A DNA stretch of 39,236 nucleotides, taken from the NCBI GenBank assembly GCA_020438425.1, contig JAGQUQ010000007.1, positions 1 to 39,236 on the forward strand, given 5' to 3'. Below the pieces are notes generated by a model. The model was not told the origin of the DNA. It saw nothing but the letters and a program-made list of their open reading frames with translations, and searched no databases. Position 1 is the stretch's first letter. Each line of letters starts with the position of its first letter. This DNA comes from Solirubrobacterales bacterium (GTDB lineage Bacteria > Actinomycetota > Thermoleophilia > Solirubrobacterales > 70-9). The position numbers were made by a program, and so were the translations under genes. Of this stretch, positions 8,495-17,591 are shown in pieces.

Positions 8495-9106
8495 CTATCC
8501 GCGGCGGAGTCCCGCCGCGATCACAGCGATGAACTCAACCGGTTCGTCGCTTACGTTCTCGAAATGGTGTGGCAGGTCGGCGTCGAAGGTGACGCTGTCG
8601 CCGGCCGCCAGCTGGTGCCGCTCGCCTTCGAAGACGAGAACGAGCTCGCCTTCCAGCACGACCGCGGTTTCCCGGCTGCCCGGCTCGTGCATCGGGGCGT
8701 CATCCGACCCACCGGTGCTCGCACCCGGCTCGAGCCGGTGCGAGGACACGTCGGCCCTCTGCCCCGGCAGGGGCGGCGTCATCTCCTCGATCCGGTGACC
8801 CTTGCGGTTCCGGACCAGGTGATCGGTCGAGCGACTGATCACCACATGCTGGACTTCGTCCAGGCGCAGCAGTTGCGACAGGGTCAGGTCCAGCCCGCCG
8901 GCGATCTTCTCCGCCACCGCCAGGGTCGGACTGGTCCCTCCCCTCTCCACCTGCGAGAGCATGGTCGGACTGACCCCGCTCCGCTCGGAGAGGTCACGCA
9001 ACGAGAGGCCCATCGCCTCGCGCAAGGCCTTGACCCGGGCACCGACGGCATTGTCGGTCTCGGCAACCCTGGTATCGGGCTTGGTGGCTGTTGCGCTCGA
9101 AGACAC
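8495..9106 (-). CDS. XRE-family regulator with C-terminal cupin domain, first gene of the leu operon
   Basis: A 203-residue DNA-binding protein. A helix-turn-helix of the Cro/CI type spans about residues 22-78 (REAMGLSLRDLSERSGVSPTM then LSQVERG), and a cupin barrel spans about 115-198 (HEPGSRETAVVLEGELVLV). Cupins in such regulators usually bind a small effector; which one cannot be told here. As first gene of xre-leuC-leuD-methyltransferase-leuB it is the obvious candidate regulator of that run. The start is GTG with no Shine-Dalgarno. A promoter with TTGACA and TAACGT places the transcript start at or next to the GTG, suggesting leaderless translation. A near-perfect inverted repeat overlaps the -10. 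Confidence 0.88.
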   Translation of the reverse strand: MSSSATATKPDTRVAETDNAVGARVKALREAMGLSLRDLSERSGVSPTMLSQVERGGTSPTLAVAEKIAGGLDLTLSQLLRLDEVQHVVISRSTDHLVRNRKGHRIEEMTPPLPGQRADVSSHRLEPGASTGGSDDAPMHEPGSRETAVVLEGELVLVFEGERHQLAAGDSVTFDADLPHHFENVSDEPVEFIAVIAAGLRRG

Positions 9107-9110
9107 ACTT

Positions 9111-9126
9111 GTACGTTATCACGCAC
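9111..9126 (-). promoter_or_regulatory. Candidate operator overlapping the xre promoter -10
   Basis: Inverted repeat gtacgt-tatc-acgcac, arms matching at 5 of 6 positions around a 4-base spacer. It covers the -10 hexamer of the regulator promoter. The position suits repression by the XRE protein encoded immediately downstream. The repeat is seen directly; the binding is inferred. Confidence 0.4.
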
Positions 9127-9140
9127 AACCGTCCTGTCAA
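9113..9140 (-). promoter_or_regulatory. Promoter of the xre-leuCD operon, probably leaderless
   Basis: On the minus strand, a perfect -35 TTGACA (9135-9140) is separated by 16 bases from -10 TAACGT (9113-9118), which fits the actinobacterial TAnnnT form. Six bases separate the -10 from the GTG start at 9104-9106, so transcription would begin at the start codon itself. This explains the missing ribosome-binding site. Confidence 0.7.
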
Positions 9141-9206
9141 CTCTCCGCCCGGCCTGGCGCCTGCCCGAGCAGGCCGGACCAAGCTTCACCTGAGCCCTGC
9201 AATATG

Positions 9207-9232
9207 AAAGCCCCGCCTTGCGACGGGGCTTT
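9207..9232 (-). terminator. Rho-independent terminator after the 28-codon ORF
   Basis: Perfect 9-bp stem (aaagccccg / cggggcttt) with an 8-base loop, followed on the minus strand by CATATT after the TTT of the stem. It lies 32 bases beyond the stop codon of the small ORF at 9265-9351 and upstream of the xre promoter, so it insulates the leu operon. The symmetric A/T ends mean it could work in both directions. Confidence 0.75.
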
Positions 9233-9264
9233 CGAAGCGTTCGGGATCCTGGATCCCTTTGCGC

Positions 9265-9351
9265 CTACCGGTCGTCCCGGGGCTGCTTCGGCTTGTTGTG
9301 GTCGGCCGGAGCGTTGGCGCTGAGCAGGCTGAAGATAGCTTTGCCCATCAT
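9265..9351 (-). CDS. Candidate 28-residue small protein
   Basis: An ORF starting with two consecutive ATG codons (9349-9351 and 9346-9348) and ending in TAG. The product begins MMGKAIFSLLSANAP and ends in a polar, basic tail (KPKQPRDDR). By my count 25 of its 28 sense codons end in G or C, the pattern of the real genes here. A clear terminator follows 32 bases after the stop, and structured DNA lies upstream, so it looks like a self-contained small gene. No good Shine-Dalgarno or family match is recognised. It could be chance, but the codon pattern plus terminator argue for a real gene. Confidence 0.42.
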   Translation of the reverse strand: MMGKAIFSLLSANAPADHNKPKQPRDDR

Positions 9352-9502
9352 GGGTATCACGTCTCACTTATGTTGCGGTTCATGTGGCAGGAAAACCCTG
9401 CAAAGCCAAGGTACAGAGGCAAAGACTCCAAGTCTGTGACCGCGCTCACTCGTTAGGGAACATTTACGCACGGCGGTTGCTGGTGAGGGGCCCGGCACGG
9501 GC
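9352..9502. other. Non-coding stretch with a possible three-stem fold
   Basis: No convincing gene. On the plus strand, segments gcggt 9375-9379 / accgc 9439-9443, gcagg 9387-9391 / cctgc 9397-9401 and acaga 9413-9417 / tctgt 9433-9437 could form a three-way junction. The complementary strand could fold similarly and would be the leader of the small ORF at 9265-9351. I could not match it to a known riboswitch class. Confidence 0.3.
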
Positions 9503-9553
9503 ATGCCGGAAAAAGACCGTCGCTTCGCTCCCCATAAGGTCTTTTTCCGGCAT
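9503..9553. repeat. Large stem-loop, 16-bp perfect arms
   Basis: Arms 9503-9518 and 9538-9553 (atgccggaaaaagacc and its exact complement) enclose a 19-base loop. A5/T5 runs lie inside the stem. It is downstream of leuA and may serve as a distal terminator. The arm sequence resembles that of the ilvC terminator stem at 17638-17691. Confidence 0.75.
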
Positions 9554-9592
9554 ACCCGCACCGAACCCGACCAGAATCTCCGGGCAGTCCAA

Positions 9593-9636
9593 GTGCCGCA
9601 GGTTTTGACCTGTTAGCCGCAAGAAACCTGCGGCAC
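9593..9636. repeat. Stem-loop, 13-bp perfect arms
   Basis: Arms 9593-9605 (gtgccgcaggttt) and 9624-9636 are exact inverted repeats around an 18-base loop. It is part of a chain of hairpins between leuA and the regulator, with no T-run after the stem on either strand. Confidence 0.75.
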
Positions 9637-9667
9637 CACGGTCCCTGCCACGGTTCGGGCAGCCGTG
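9637..9667. repeat. Interrupted stem-loop abutting its neighbours
   Basis: Outer arms cacgg 9637-9641 / ccgtg 9663-9667 and inner arms ctgcc 9645-9649 / ggcag 9658-9662, with a 3-base bulge. It begins where the previous hairpin ends and runs into the next, so 9593-9770 is almost entirely paired. Confidence 0.6.
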
Positions 9668-9770
9668 GGCCGGTGGCCCTCCCAAAGTGGCTTCCCGATT
9701 ACTGCTCCGGTCAGCGAGTCTTTGGGGACAAGCGCGACGGTAGCGCCATCTTTGGGAGGGTCACCGGCCC
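9667..9770. repeat. Long inverted repeat just after leuA, 21-bp arms
   Basis: Arms 9667-9687 and 9750-9770 match at 20 of 21 positions (the exception would be a G-T wobble), with extra pairing of tggc and gcca just inside. The loop is about 60 bases. It starts 25 bases after the leuA stop codon and could stop transcription or protect the leuA mRNA 3' end. Confidence 0.75.
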
Positions 9771-9795
9771 CGCGGCGTTGGCCGCTCAGCTGCGG

Positions 9796-11382
9796 CTACG
9801 GGGCGTTCTCTTTGACTGCTTCCGAGGTGGCTTCTTCGGCCTGGCGGATTGCGCTTCCATCCAGCAGATTGCCGAGCGCCCGGACATAGGCCCGGGCCGA
9901 TGCCTCGATGATGTCGGTGGAAACGCCCTGCCCCGAAGTGGTGCCGTTCTCGTTCTTGAGGACCACGGTCACCTGACCGAGTGCGTCTTCGCCTCCGGTC
10001 ACCGCGCCGACGTGGTACTCGCGCAGTTCGGCTTCCGCCCCGGTCGCGGCGAGAATCGCCGCGAACACGGCCTCGACCGGTCCGTCGCCGGTGCTCTCGC
10101 CGGAAGTCACTTCGCCGGATGGATGCTTGATTCGCACCCGGCCGACCGGCTTCCGCTCACTGCCGGCTTCCGCCTCGAACCATTCCAGTTCGTGTGACTG
10201 GGGCCGCTCGCGCATTTCGTCGGAGACGATCGCCTCCAGGTCCAGAGCTGTCACCTGCTTCTTCTTGTCGGCCACGTCCTTGAAACGCTTGAAGGCCTGA
10301 TTCAGCGCTTCGCCGTCGACCACGAAACCGAGCTGCTCCAGCGCATCCTTCAGCGCATGACGGCCGGAGTGCTTGCCCAACACCAGCTGGTTCGAATCGA
10401 GGCCGACTTCTGTCGCGTCCATGATCTCGAAGGTCTCGCGCTCCTTCAGGACTCCGTCTTGGTGGATGCCGGACTCGTGGGCGAAGGCGTTCCTGCCGAC
10501 CACCGCCTTGTTCGGCTGGACCACATACCCGGTCAACCGGGAGACCATGCGGCTTGCCCGGGCCAGTTCCCTGGTGTTGATGTTGGTGTGGAGGCCGTGA
10601 ACGTCCTCCCGGACCTTGATCAGCATCGCGATCTCTTCCAGCGAGCAGTTGCCTGCTCGCTCGCCGATCCCGTTGATGGCGCACTCGACCTGCCGGGCCC
10701 CGGCCAGCACACCGGCATAGGAGTTGGCGACGGCCATTCCCAGGTCATCGTGGCAGTGGACGGAGAGGCGCACATCCTTCAGCGACGGCGCGAACCGGTA
10801 CAGATCCTCGAAGAACTTCGCGTACTCGGCCGGGGTCGTGTACCCGACGGTGTCGGGGATGTTGACCACGGTCGCGCCCTCCTCGACCGCAATCGCGCAG
10901 ACTTCCGCCGTGAACTCGACTTCGCTGCGAGTCGCGTCCATCGGCGAGAACTCGACGTCCTCGCAGTAGGACTTCGCCTGGGCGACGGCCGCGCGGGCAC
11001 CCTTCTTCACGTCCTCGCGGCTGTTTCGCATCTGATGCTGGATGTGGATGTCCGAGGTCGAGATGAAGGTGTGGATGCGGGGCTGCTCGGAATCCTTGAT
11101 CGCGTTCCAGGCCGCGTCGATGTCCGGGGCCTGGGCCCGGGCCAGACCACAGATCGTCGGACCCTCGACCTCGCGGGCGATCTTCTGGACCGCCTCGAAA
11201 TCACCGGGCGAGGCGATCGGGAAGCCGGCCTCGATCACGTCTACGCCGAGCCGCGCGAGCTGCTGGGCGATCTCGATCTTCTCCGCTGCGTTGAGCGAGA
11301 TACCGGGCGACTGCTCGCCGTCTCGCAGTGTGGTGTCGAAAATGTGGACGCGGTTTGCGTCGGTGCTGTCCTGTGTGGACAT
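9796..11382 (-). CDS. leuA: 2-isopropylmalate synthase
   Basis: Condenses 2-ketoisovalerate with acetyl-CoA, the committed and usually leucine-inhibited step of leucine synthesis. The 528-residue protein has DTTLRDGEQ (16-24), NIPDTVGY, the VHCHDDLG metal motif, NAFAHESGIHQDG, and a C-terminal LeuA regulatory domain ending in a DIIEASARAY block. It matches the LeuA1 type, distinct from the CimA at 1896-3479. The ATG at 11380-11382 is chosen because AAGGAG lies 6 bases upstream; an in-frame TTG seven codons earlier lacks a ribosome-binding site. The leader holds a leucine-rich peptide ORF complementary to this ribosome-binding site. Confidence 0.95.
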   Translation of the reverse strand: MSTQDSTDANRVHIFDTTLRDGEQSPGISLNAAEKIEIAQQLARLGVDVIEAGFPIASPGDFEAVQKIAREVEGPTICGLARAQAPDIDAAWNAIKDSEQPRIHTFISTSDIHIQHQMRNSREDVKKGARAAVAQAKSYCEDVEFSPMDATRSEVEFTAEVCAIAVEEGATVVNIPDTVGYTTPAEYAKFFEDLYRFAPSLKDVRLSVHCHDDLGMAVANSYAGVLAGARQVECAINGIGERAGNCSLEEIAMLIKVREDVHGLHTNINTRELARASRMVSRLTGYVVQPNKAVVGRNAFAHESGIHQDGVLKERETFEIMDATEVGLDSNQLVLGKHSGRHALKDALEQLGFVVDGEALNQAFKRFKDVADKKKQVTALDLEAIVSDEMRERPQSHELEWFEAEAGSERKPVGRVRIKHPSGEVTSGESTGDGPVEAVFAAILAATGAEAELREYHVGAVTGGEDALGQVTVVLKNENGTTSGQGVSTDIIEASARAYVRALGNLLDGSAIRQAEEATSEAVKENAP

Positions 11383-11385
11383 CTG

Positions 11386-11482
11386 CTTCTCCTTCTGAAT
11401 CAAATCCTGGTGAATCTTGCTTTCAGCTCGCGGCTATCGCGCCGCCCGGCGATCAATCCCCCCAGAGGGGGAGAAGGAGAAG
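11386..11482 (-). promoter_or_regulatory. Candidate leucine-responsive translational attenuator of leuA
   Basis: The leuA ribosome-binding region at 11386-11396 (minus strand AGAAGGAGAAG) is perfectly complementary over 11 bases to the leucine-codon run of the leader peptide at 11472-11482. Between them lie a small hairpin (ccccc 11459-11463 / ggggg 11467-11471) and a second one (gcggc / gccgc, 11430-11445) that would bring the two segments together. A ribosome stalled on leucine codons would cover the blocking strand and free leuA. A ribosome that moves on would let it pair and shut leuA off. The complementarity is seen; the mechanism is inferred. Confidence 0.68.
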
Positions 11483-11512
11483 AAGGGCCGGGCTGTTGAA
11501 ACGGTGATTCAT
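11453..11512 (-). CDS. leuL: Leucine leader peptide of leuA (19 residues)
   Basis: The ORF encodes MNHRFNSPALLLLLPLWGD: five consecutive leucine codons (CTT CTT CTC CTT CTC), then proline and a sixth leucine. Its ATG is 11 bases downstream of a promoter -10 and it ends 70 bases before the leuA ATG. This is the hallmark of a leucine-sensing leader, functionally comparable to enterobacterial leuL. There is no good Shine-Dalgarno, but the short 5' end suggests near-leaderless translation. Confidence 0.78.
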   Translation of the reverse strand: MNHRFNSPALLLLLPLWGD

Positions 11513-11523
11513 TCCGAGTGCCT

Positions 11524-11553
11524 AGCGTAGCGCAGTGACCGGAGACAGTTCAA
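11524..11553 (-). promoter_or_regulatory. Likely promoter for leader peptide and leuA
   Basis: Minus-strand -35 TTGAAC (11548-11553) and -10 TACGCT (11524-11529, TAnnnT form) are separated by 18 bases, overlapping the stop codon of the upstream oxidoreductase gene. Transcription would start about 5 bases before the leader ATG. Read-through from serC-serA is also possible. Confidence 0.5.
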
Positions 11554-12578
11554 GGGGTGAGCAGGACCTTGCCGACGTTCTGACGCGAGGAAATGAAGCG
11601 GTGGGCATCGCCGGCCTCCTCAAAGGCGAACGAGCGGTCAACAACCGGATCGAAGGCATTTCGCTCGAGTCGGGCCTCAAGCATGGCCCCGAGGCGGGTG
11701 AGACCTTCCTGTTTCCACCAATCAAGCAGGTTGAGACCGAACACACCCTTGTTCTCGTTCATCACACCGAAGCTCTTCCACCAGGGCGTTCCGGCGAGCG
11801 GCATCCGGACCAGCGCCGATAACGACTGCCGGCTGATCATGCCCCGGCCCGAGGTGACCTCCGATGCCCCGTACATCACCATCTTTCCGCCTGGTCTCAG
11901 CAGCCGGTAGTCCTTGCGGAAATTGGTCGGCCCGGTCGCATCGATGATCAGATCGACCCCCTCCCCGCCGGTGAGGCGTCTGACCTCATCCTCGAAGTCG
12001 AGTGTGCGGTAGTCGATCGGGTGTTCGACCCCCTGGGCCCTGATCACTTCATGTTTGGAGGCAGAGGCAGTTCCGAAGATCTCGGCTCCGGCCTCCCTGG
12101 CGATCTGGGTCGCGGCGATTCCGACCCCGCCGGCGGCCGCATGGATCAGCACTCGCTGCCCCTCGCTCAACCCGCCCATGACGACCAGCGCGGCGAGGGC
12201 GGTCGCGTAATTGACCGGCAAGGCAGCGGCTTGCTCGATCGAGAAGCCTTCGGGAACCGGGTAGATATCGGTCGCCGGCACGGTGACCAGTTCCGAGTAT
12301 CCACCGAACATGGTCATGCCGAAGACCTGGTCCCCGGTCGAGACGCCCTCGACTTCTGGTCCGAATGACTCGACTGTCCCTGCGAACTCGTACCCGATCA
12401 CGCAGGGCGGTTTGGGCGCGTCCGGATAAAGACCCCGGGTTGCCATCACATCGGCGAAGTTGATTCCGGCCGCCTCGACGGCTACGCGGACCTCGCGAGG
12501 TCCAACCGGAGGATCCGGTTGTTCCTCGACTTTCAGGTCATCCGGCCCGCCATGCCCGGTCAGCACCACGGCTCTCAT
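11550..12578 (-). CDS. MDR-family NADPH:quinone oxidoreductase-like protein
   Basis: A medium-chain dehydrogenase/reductase of 342 residues. A GroES-like N-terminal domain is followed by a Rossmann domain with the glycine motif HAAAGGVGIAA (about 151-161). The zinc ligands of alcohol dehydrogenases are absent, as in quinone oxidoreductases and the VAT-1-like subgroup, whose WWKSFGVMNENKGVFG block it resembles. Substrates of this group range from quinones to enones, so the reaction cannot be fixed. It lies 30 bases after serA and directly before the leuA leader promoter. Whether it has any role in serine or leucine synthesis is unknown. Confidence 0.85.
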   Translation of the reverse strand: MRAVVLTGHGGPDDLKVEEQPDPPVGPREVRVAVEAAGINFADVMATRGLYPDAPKPPCVIGYEFAGTVESFGPEVEGVSTGDQVFGMTMFGGYSELVTVPATDIYPVPEGFSIEQAAALPVNYATALAALVVMGGLSEGQRVLIHAAAGGVGIAATQIAREAGAEIFGTASASKHEVIRAQGVEHPIDYRTLDFEDEVRRLTGGEGVDLIIDATGPTNFRKDYRLLRPGGKMVMYGASEVTSGRGMISRQSLSALVRMPLAGTPWWKSFGVMNENKGVFGLNLLDWWKQEGLTRLGAMLEARLERNAFDPVVDRSFAFEEAGDAHRFISSRQNVGKVLLTP

Positions 12579-12608
12579 GTCCGCAGCCTATCCGGCCGGG
12601 CGCCCGGC

Positions 12609-14201
12609 TCAGAGTTCGATCGCGTGGCCGGTGGAGAACCCGTCGACGGCCTTGATCGTCTCGATCGTCCCGGCCGAGACGGCCGCATCGCTGGTCACGA
12701 CCATGACCGCCTTGTGACTGCCGGATTCGGCCCCGACCGCGGCCGACCCGATGTTCACGCCCTGCTCGCCGAACAGCGAGCCGACCTTGCCGATCATGCC
12801 CGGCTGGTCCGCGTAACGAAACACGGCCATGTGCTCGGCGAACGGCAGGTAGAAGCTCTGGTCCCAGATCGAGACGAGGTAGGGCACGTTCTTGGGGCCA
12901 ACCGTGGTTCCCCCGACCGTGACCACATCGGCGCCGGACTGGATCGTGACCCGGATCAGGTCGGTGAACTCGTCAGCGGTCGAGTCCTTGATCTCGATCA
13001 CTTCGATTCCGCGTTCCTCGGCCATCTGGGGTGCGTTGACCAGGTTGACCGCCTCTTCGGTGTGACCGGCGAGCAAGCCGGCCTGAACGGCGATTCCGAG
13101 CAGGCGGGTGTCGTTGTCGGCGATGCCGCCGCGGAACTCGACCTCGACCCGGTCAATCGAACCCGGGGTCAGGCCGACCGCGAGGCGTCCGAGCGTCTGG
13201 CAGAGCGGTACATAAGGCGCCAGCGCTTCCATCACCGCCGGACTGACGGCGGGAATGTTGACCGCGTTGGTGACCACGCCGCCGGTCAGGGCGGCGGTGA
13301 CCTGTTCGGCAGTGTCGGTCCCGGCCCGGTCCTGGGCCTCGGCGGTCGAAGCGCCGAGGTGCGGGGTCACGACCACGTCGTCACGGGAGAAGATCGGATG
13401 CTCGGTGAAGGGTTCCTCGGGGAACACGTCGAGAGCCGCGCCAGCGAGCTGGCCGGAGTCCAGGCCCTCGATCAGGGCGTCGAGATTCACCAGTTCGCCA
13501 CGGGCGCAGTTGACGAGCCGCATGCCGGGCTTGAACTTCGAGATCGCTTCCGAATCAATCCAGTCGATTGTTTCCGGGGTCTTCGGCAGGTGAATCGTGA
13601 TCAGGTCGGCCCGCCTGTAGATTTCGTCCGGCGAATCGACGCCCTCCACTCCGAGATCCTTGAACCGCTCGGCCGAAACGAACTTGTCGAAGGCGAGAAC
13701 TTCCATGTCGAAGCCCTGCGCGAATTTGGCGACGAGCTGGCCGATCCGTCCGAAGCCGATTACCCCGAGGGTCTTGCCGTAGAGCTCGGCGCCCTTGTAC
13801 TTGGCCCGGTCCCAGCGGCCGTCGACCAGAGCCGAATGGGCCTGCGGCACGTTGCGGAAGAGAGCAAGTGCGAGAGCCATGGTGTGCTCGGCCGCAGCAA
13901 CCGAGTTCGATTCCGGGGCATTCGCGACGATAATGCCGCGCTTGGTGGCGGCCGGAATGTCCACGTTGTCGACCCCGGTGCCGGCCCGGCCGATCACCTT
14001 CATGTTGTCGGCCTTCTCGATCAGCTCCGGGGTGAGCTTTGTTGCCGACCGGATCAGGATCGCGTCGAACTCGCCGATCCGCTGCGCCAGTTCGGCGTCA
14101 TCCATGTCGACGCCGATCTCGACGTCGAAGTTCTCCTTGAGCTGATCAACGCCGCTGTCGGCGATCTTCTCCTTGACGAGTACCTTGGCCCTGTCGCTCA
14201 A
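12609..14201 (-). CDS. serA: D-3-phosphoglycerate dehydrogenase
   Basis: Oxidises 3-phosphoglycerate to phosphohydroxypyruvate, the entry step to serine. The 530-residue protein is the long form. It has the NAD-binding GFGRIGQ motif (149-155) and catalytic R234, E263 and H281. An intervening allosteric-substrate-binding-type domain covers about 320-450, and a C-terminal ACT domain from about 455 would bind serine for feedback control. The TTG start is convincing because a strong AGGAGG precedes it. It follows serC by 52 bases and precedes the quinone-reductase-like gene, forming a serine unit upstream of leuA. Confidence 0.96.
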   Translation of the reverse strand: MSDRAKVLVKEKIADSGVDQLKENFDVEIGVDMDDAELAQRIGEFDAILIRSATKLTPELIEKADNMKVIGRAGTGVDNVDIPAATKRGIIVANAPESNSVAAAEHTMALALALFRNVPQAHSALVDGRWDRAKYKGAELYGKTLGVIGFGRIGQLVAKFAQGFDMEVLAFDKFVSAERFKDLGVEGVDSPDEIYRRADLITIHLPKTPETIDWIDSEAISKFKPGMRLVNCARGELVNLDALIEGLDSGQLAGAALDVFPEEPFTEHPIFSRDDVVVTPHLGASTAEAQDRAGTDTAEQVTAALTGGVVTNAVNIPAVSPAVMEALAPYVPLCQTLGRLAVGLTPGSIDRVEVEFRGGIADNDTRLLGIAVQAGLLAGHTEEAVNLVNAPQMAEERGIEVIEIKDSTADEFTDLIRVTIQSGADVVTVGGTTVGPKNVPYLVSIWDQSFYLPFAEHMAVFRYADQPGMIGKVGSLFGEQGVNIGSAAVGAESGSHKAVMVVTSDAAVSAGTIETIKAVDGFSTGHAIEL

Positions 14202-14253
14202 CTTCTTCCTCCTGTTTGGCCGGTTCCCGTGAACCGGCTTCGATCAAGTCTTT

Positions 14254-16452
<2,199 letters not shown>

Positions 16453-16553
16453 TGCGGGGGAGCAGGGCTGGTGAAAGGGGAATACGGGGTGTCCCGGAGT
16501 CCCATTTCACCTCCAGGACCGAACTCACAGCCGGGTTTCAGGAGGTGGGTATC

Positions 16554-16577
16554 GATTGCATCTATATGGATGCAATC
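16554..16577. repeat. Short perfect palindrome
   Basis: Arms gattgcatc (16554-16562) and gatgcaatc (16569-16577) around tatatg, markedly AT-richer than its surroundings. Weaker flanking pairing (ggaggtg with cacctgctcc) extends it. Function unknown. Confidence 0.55.
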
Positions 16578-16681
16578 CATAGGCACCTGCTCCGGGTCGG
16601 GGTCGGGGAATCACCGAGAGCCCACTTTGCGCCGGTATGTGGCACCAAGTGGGATCTCGCGACTTGCCGGCGACCTCATGA

Positions 16682-16709
16682 GAAAGGGCGGCCTCTTGGC
16701 CGCCCTTTC
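16682..16709 (-). terminator. Terminator of the minus-strand DUF4389 gene
   Basis: Perfect 12-bp stem (gaaagggcggcc / ggccgccctttc) with a 4-base loop, 30 bases beyond the stop codon at 16740. The T-run is short (TTTC plus TCAT). Confidence 0.8.
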
Positions 16710-16739
16710 GGTGAAGCTGGGTGTTGCCCGGGGTGAGGT

Positions 16740-17387
16740 TCAGTCCTCGTCCCACTCGAACGGCGGGTACTCGGTGCTGAGCCAGTAGCTGTAGAAGCCG
16801 GCCCGGAGGTTCCAGGTGAAGCCGTTCCGGATCACGTTGAAGAGACCGTCCGGGATCTTCTTCGTGAAGATGATCGTGAAGAACGCGAAGATCGAGCAGA
16901 TCTGGGCGACCATGAAGATCAGCGATGCCACGATCGCGTAAGGGAGCACCAGCAGCCAGGCAAAGAACGGACGCCAGCGGGAAACCCGCTCCGGATACTC
17001 GGCGACCAGCTGGATGGTGTCGTCAGGCGTTTCCTCGAGGGTGAATGGCGGGTACTTGTCGGTGATCAGCATGTGGTACGCCATCACGCGCATCGCCCAG
17101 CGGTGAACGCCGTACATGTAGTTCCACATTCCCTCGGGGTACCTGGCGGTAAAGAGGGTCGCGAAAAAGGCGATGAAGGCGACGAACATGGCGCCGATTC
17201 CGAGGAAGAAGAGCACCACGTAATGCGGCAGCAGGATCAGCCACTTGATCAGCGGCATGAACCGCGAATACTCGGGAAGCAGCTGGGCATCCACGTCAAC
17301 GGGGTACCCTCCGGCCACGACGGCGGTCTCGGTCACCTCGGTGACCACGACCTCTTCGTCAGGCGTGGGGGTTGGTGTATCTGTCAT
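16740..17387 (-). CDS. DUF4389 membrane protein (paralogue)
   Basis: A 215-residue membrane protein related to the one at 15526-16221. It starts at ATG 17385-17387 with AAGGAG 5 bases upstream; an in-frame extension upstream lacks a ribosome-binding site. The first 50 residues are acidic and Thr/Val rich. There follow two DUF4389-like halves, with membrane segments around 52-85 (LIKWLILLPHYVVLFFLG) and about 145-185. These end in DKYPPFTLEE and STEYPPFEWDED. A CCCCG/CGGGG hairpin (17410-17423) sits in the 5' untranslated region. Function unknown; the convergent arrangement suggests duplication followed by inversion. Confidence 0.85.
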   Translation of the reverse strand: MTDTPTPTPDEEVVVTEVTETAVVAGGYPVDVDAQLLPEYSRFMPLIKWLILLPHYVVLFFLGIGAMFVAFIAFFATLFTARYPEGMWNYMYGVHRWAMRVMAYHMLITDKYPPFTLEETPDDTIQLVAEYPERVSRWRPFFAWLLVLPYAIVASLIFMVAQICSIFAFFTIIFTKKIPDGLFNVIRNGFTWNLRAGFYSYWLSTEYPPFEWDED

Positions 17388-17488
17388 CAGGACTCCTTGG
17401 ACGGATCTCCCCCGAAACCGGGGCCACAGTGAACCTACTCGCCCAACCGGCGTTCTCCTGTAAACGACGGGATATCTGCAAGCCACCC

Positions 17489-17523
17489 GGACGTGGAGTC
17501 CAGCGTTCTCCAGCGGCTCGCTG
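17489..17523. repeat. Direct repeat copy 1 (35 bp)
   Basis: Matches 17592-17626 at 33 of 35 positions. The shared unit begins ggacgtggagtcc and ends ctccagcggctcgctg, and contains the half-palindrome ccagcg-gct-cgctg. Confidence 0.75.
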
Positions 17524-17591
17524 AAGCACCCCAAGCGCAATGTTCAGGGGCCACCAGCCGTGCGCTGTCAAGGAGGCAAGCGAAGGCATCG

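Noticed and set aside
9361-9443. Cyclic-di-GMP riboswitch, because of a GCAAAGCC string near a small stem
   Set aside because: The rest of the consensus (tetraloop receptor and second stem) is absent and no plus-strand gene follows.
9593-9770. Insertion sequence or MITE ends
   Set aside because: There are inverted repeats but no transposase and no target-site duplication that I could see.
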